A program made the translations under genes and the position numbers. From Selaginella moellendorffii (lineage: Eukaryota > Streptophyta > Lycopodiopsida > Selaginellales > Selaginellaceae), in assembly GCF_000143415.4 (NCBI RefSeq), contig NW_003314328.1, forward strand, positions 63,916 through 127,915: a DNA stretch of 64,000 bases. The letters are read 5' to 3'. Positions 62,353 to 64,000 of this stretch are shown piece by piece. Below the pieces are notes generated by a model, which was not told where the DNA came from, made no database searches, and saw only the letters and a program-made list of their open reading frames with translations. The stretch's first letter is position 1. Each line of letters begins with the position of its first letter.

Positions 62353-64000
62353 TGATCATGATCATTCTTCCTTCGTCGCTCGTTCTTCGTTCGTTCGAGG
62401 TCTCTCTTTGAAATGAAAGTGGAAAAGAAAAAAAAAATTGTTCTCGTCGCGCTCTCTCCTCTCTATTCTCTCGATCTTCTCGGTCGATCTATCAGCTCGG
62501 CAGCAGCAGTATCAGCAGCAGCAGCAGCAGCAGTGGCAGCAAGAAAGAAAAGAAAGAAAACTCGTCTTTGGTGTGTTCGTCATAAAAGACATTCGGATCA
62601 AGAGGGCGGAGGGATCGATCGCTCCATAGCCGATGCTTGTTCTTCGAGGTTCTCTCGATTGGGTTTCCAGCCGGCATTCTTGCTACTGTGAAGAGATTCT
62701 CTCTCTCTCTCTTGGTTGGGTATGTTCTTTCTCTTTTGGTTTGTGGGTCTAGTTAGGCTCTTTAGATCTTGCGGGGGCGACGAGGGGGCTCGCGGGAAGC
62801 TACATTCTCTAATGTAGCTTCGTTCCTGGCGGGCATTTGTAGCATCTCTTCTTTTGCCACACTCTGGCATCAATAAGGAACTTTGGTTCTCTCCAGATCT
62901 CCAGATCTCCAAATCCATGGCGTTCTTCCTTCTTGGGCTGTTTCTAACTTGGGTCTTGCAGATCTGGCAGGCGAGCTCCACGCTTCCCTCGCGTCTCGCC
63001 AGGAGTTCTTAAAGATCTGGGCGTGGATAACAGGTTCGTTCCCATCAATCCCGCGAGTGAGTAGTAAGTTTGCAGTGGGTTTCTAGCACGAAAGGCACGA
63101 GAGCAACCGGTCCCCCGTGGAAGTTTGGTGGGTGTTCTTAGTGTTGTTCGTTCGATCGGTGGTTCGTTCACATGATGGTCGAGAGAGATTGTTGCTCGCT
63201 CCACCACAATCCATCGCTCGATCGTCTCGATCGCTTTTGATTTCCATGGTGCCTCTATATTGATTAGCTCTGTAGCTTATAGCAGCTCCAAATGGCAGGC
63301 AAGCTTCTCTATAGAGCGATGTGATCGCCTTAAAAAACTCTTTCCAAAGCTAGCTTGTTTGATCAATCACGAGGAGAAAGAATTCTTCTTTGTCACCATC
63401 GCGATAAAAAGAAAAGCTCACGAGATCAAGCTATAGTAGAGAACTTTTTCTAGCGTATTCTCTCGTACGTACCGGCCAGCGTATGGCTACAGTACATTTA
63501 TTTCTCCCATCTCCTCTTTAGCCAGCTCACAGGAGCAAAGACATAAACAAAGCTTTTGTCGACATCGCCGAGTGAAAGAGCGACCAGAGCTGCGCAGCTA
63601 CTTCTTAATCCAAAGCCATCTCTCGCGAGCTCTTTTGTCCACAACCTCTTTGCGATTCCCCTCTAACGAGGAAAATTCCACTGCAAAAATCAAGCTCTTT
63701 AGTCGCGAACTAAGCTATGGAGGCGTGGCGATTCCTTCCAGCTTGTCCGCTTACACTGTGTAATTGGGCGATGGAAATACGAGCTGGATCGCGCAGCCTT
63801 ACTTCCAAAACAGCCAGCCAGCACATACTTTCTCGCTTTTCTTTTTTCTAAGCTTCACGGTCTTGTCTCGTGCTAGAGCTCTTCGTACCTTTTAACCAGC
63901 GCTGGAACAAACATCATGGCGATCACGTTCCATGATCTCGCAATTTGTGCAAGAGATCGATTTCATTTGAAACTGTGCTGAAAGCAAAGCTTACTTGGGG
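62353..64000. other. Downstream region without recognised coding genes
   Basis: Probably includes the 3' untranslated region of the small peptide gene. It holds a CAG run (62501-62541), CT repeats (62698-62713), a perfect 10-bp stem with a 6-base loop (62796-62805 / 62812-62821) and many GATCG/TCGATC-rich stretches. The frames present are short and unconvincing. Confidence 0.45.
62501..62541 (+). repeat. Imperfect CAG trinucleotide run
   Basis: About 13 CAG-type triplets with two interruptions (TAT, TGG). It lies outside any frame that I consider real. Confidence 0.7.

Noticed and set aside
62413-62691. Frames through the CAG run (poly-Ala, poly-Gln or poly-Ser)
   Set aside because: Composition comes from the trinucleotide repeat only; no conserved flanks, and likely 3' untranslated sequence.
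62796-62821. Hairpin as a microRNA precursor
   Set aside because: The stem is only 10 bp with a 6-base loop, far shorter than plant precursors, and no known mature sequence is recognisable.

Overview
The window looks like nuclear DNA of an early-diverging land plant, most probably a lycophyte such as Selaginella (inference). The signs are many intronless pentatricopeptide-repeat (PPR) genes, very short introns (about 41-90 bp) in the other genes, gene-dense stretches alternating with AT-rich repeat-filled ones, and plant-only families (VARICOSE, GH3, chloroplast-type ABCD transporter, plant Ty3/gypsy elements with tRNA-Met primer sites). No search could be run; family names rest on motifs and remembered family features.

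Layout. 1-9.4 kb: the 3' part of a PPR gene, then a graveyard: a GH3 (JAR1-like) pseudogene with an inverted partial copy of its first exons, a second GH3 scrap, a Ty3/gypsy integrase remnant, PP2C and PPR scraps, and a miniature LTR element (TRIM). 9.4-19.2 kb: an ordinary housekeeping block on the minus strand, with a small J-domain protein, a large M16 metalloprotease with an HxxEH site, and the decapping scaffold VARICOSE/EDC4. 19.5-23.5 kb: two long PPR reading frames head to tail in the same frame, separated only by TGA followed directly by ATG. 25.9-28.9 kb: a tandem pair of intact 2-oxoglutarate/Fe(II) dioxygenases with identical exon lengths.

29.9-60.7 kb: a gene module present three times in the same orientation. 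The module is PPR-x (minus), an ABCD2-like ABC transporter (minus), PPR-y (minus) and a divergent PPR-z (plus). Copy A (29.9-35.9 kb) keeps PPR-x and the transporter. Copy B (39.5-46.5 kb) keeps the transporter and PPR-y. Copy C (53.1-60.7 kb) keeps the transporter and PPR-z. Each copy has lost different PPR members by inversion, frameshift, transposon insertion or truncation, so one plausible version of each PPR survives, while all three transporters look open. Repeats separate the copies: about 530-bp LTR-like sequences in inverted orientation flank B, and a decayed Ty3/gypsy element (47.25-51.81 kb) and an inverted LTR pair lie between B and C. One TRIM in copy C is structurally complete, with 104-bp LTRs, a 5-bp target duplication and a polypurine tract, and shares terminal bases with the gypsy LTR.

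60.7-64 kb: a tRNA-like (SINE-like) scrap, then a 74-residue secreted-peptide-like gene with a long CT-rich leader and no other clear gene.

PPR proteins normally act on organelle RNA, the ABCD2-like transporter is expected in the plastid envelope or thylakoid, VARICOSE acts in cytoplasmic mRNA decapping, and the 2OG enzymes probably act in specialised metabolism. Apart from the triplicated module there is no sign that neighbouring genes share one pathway.
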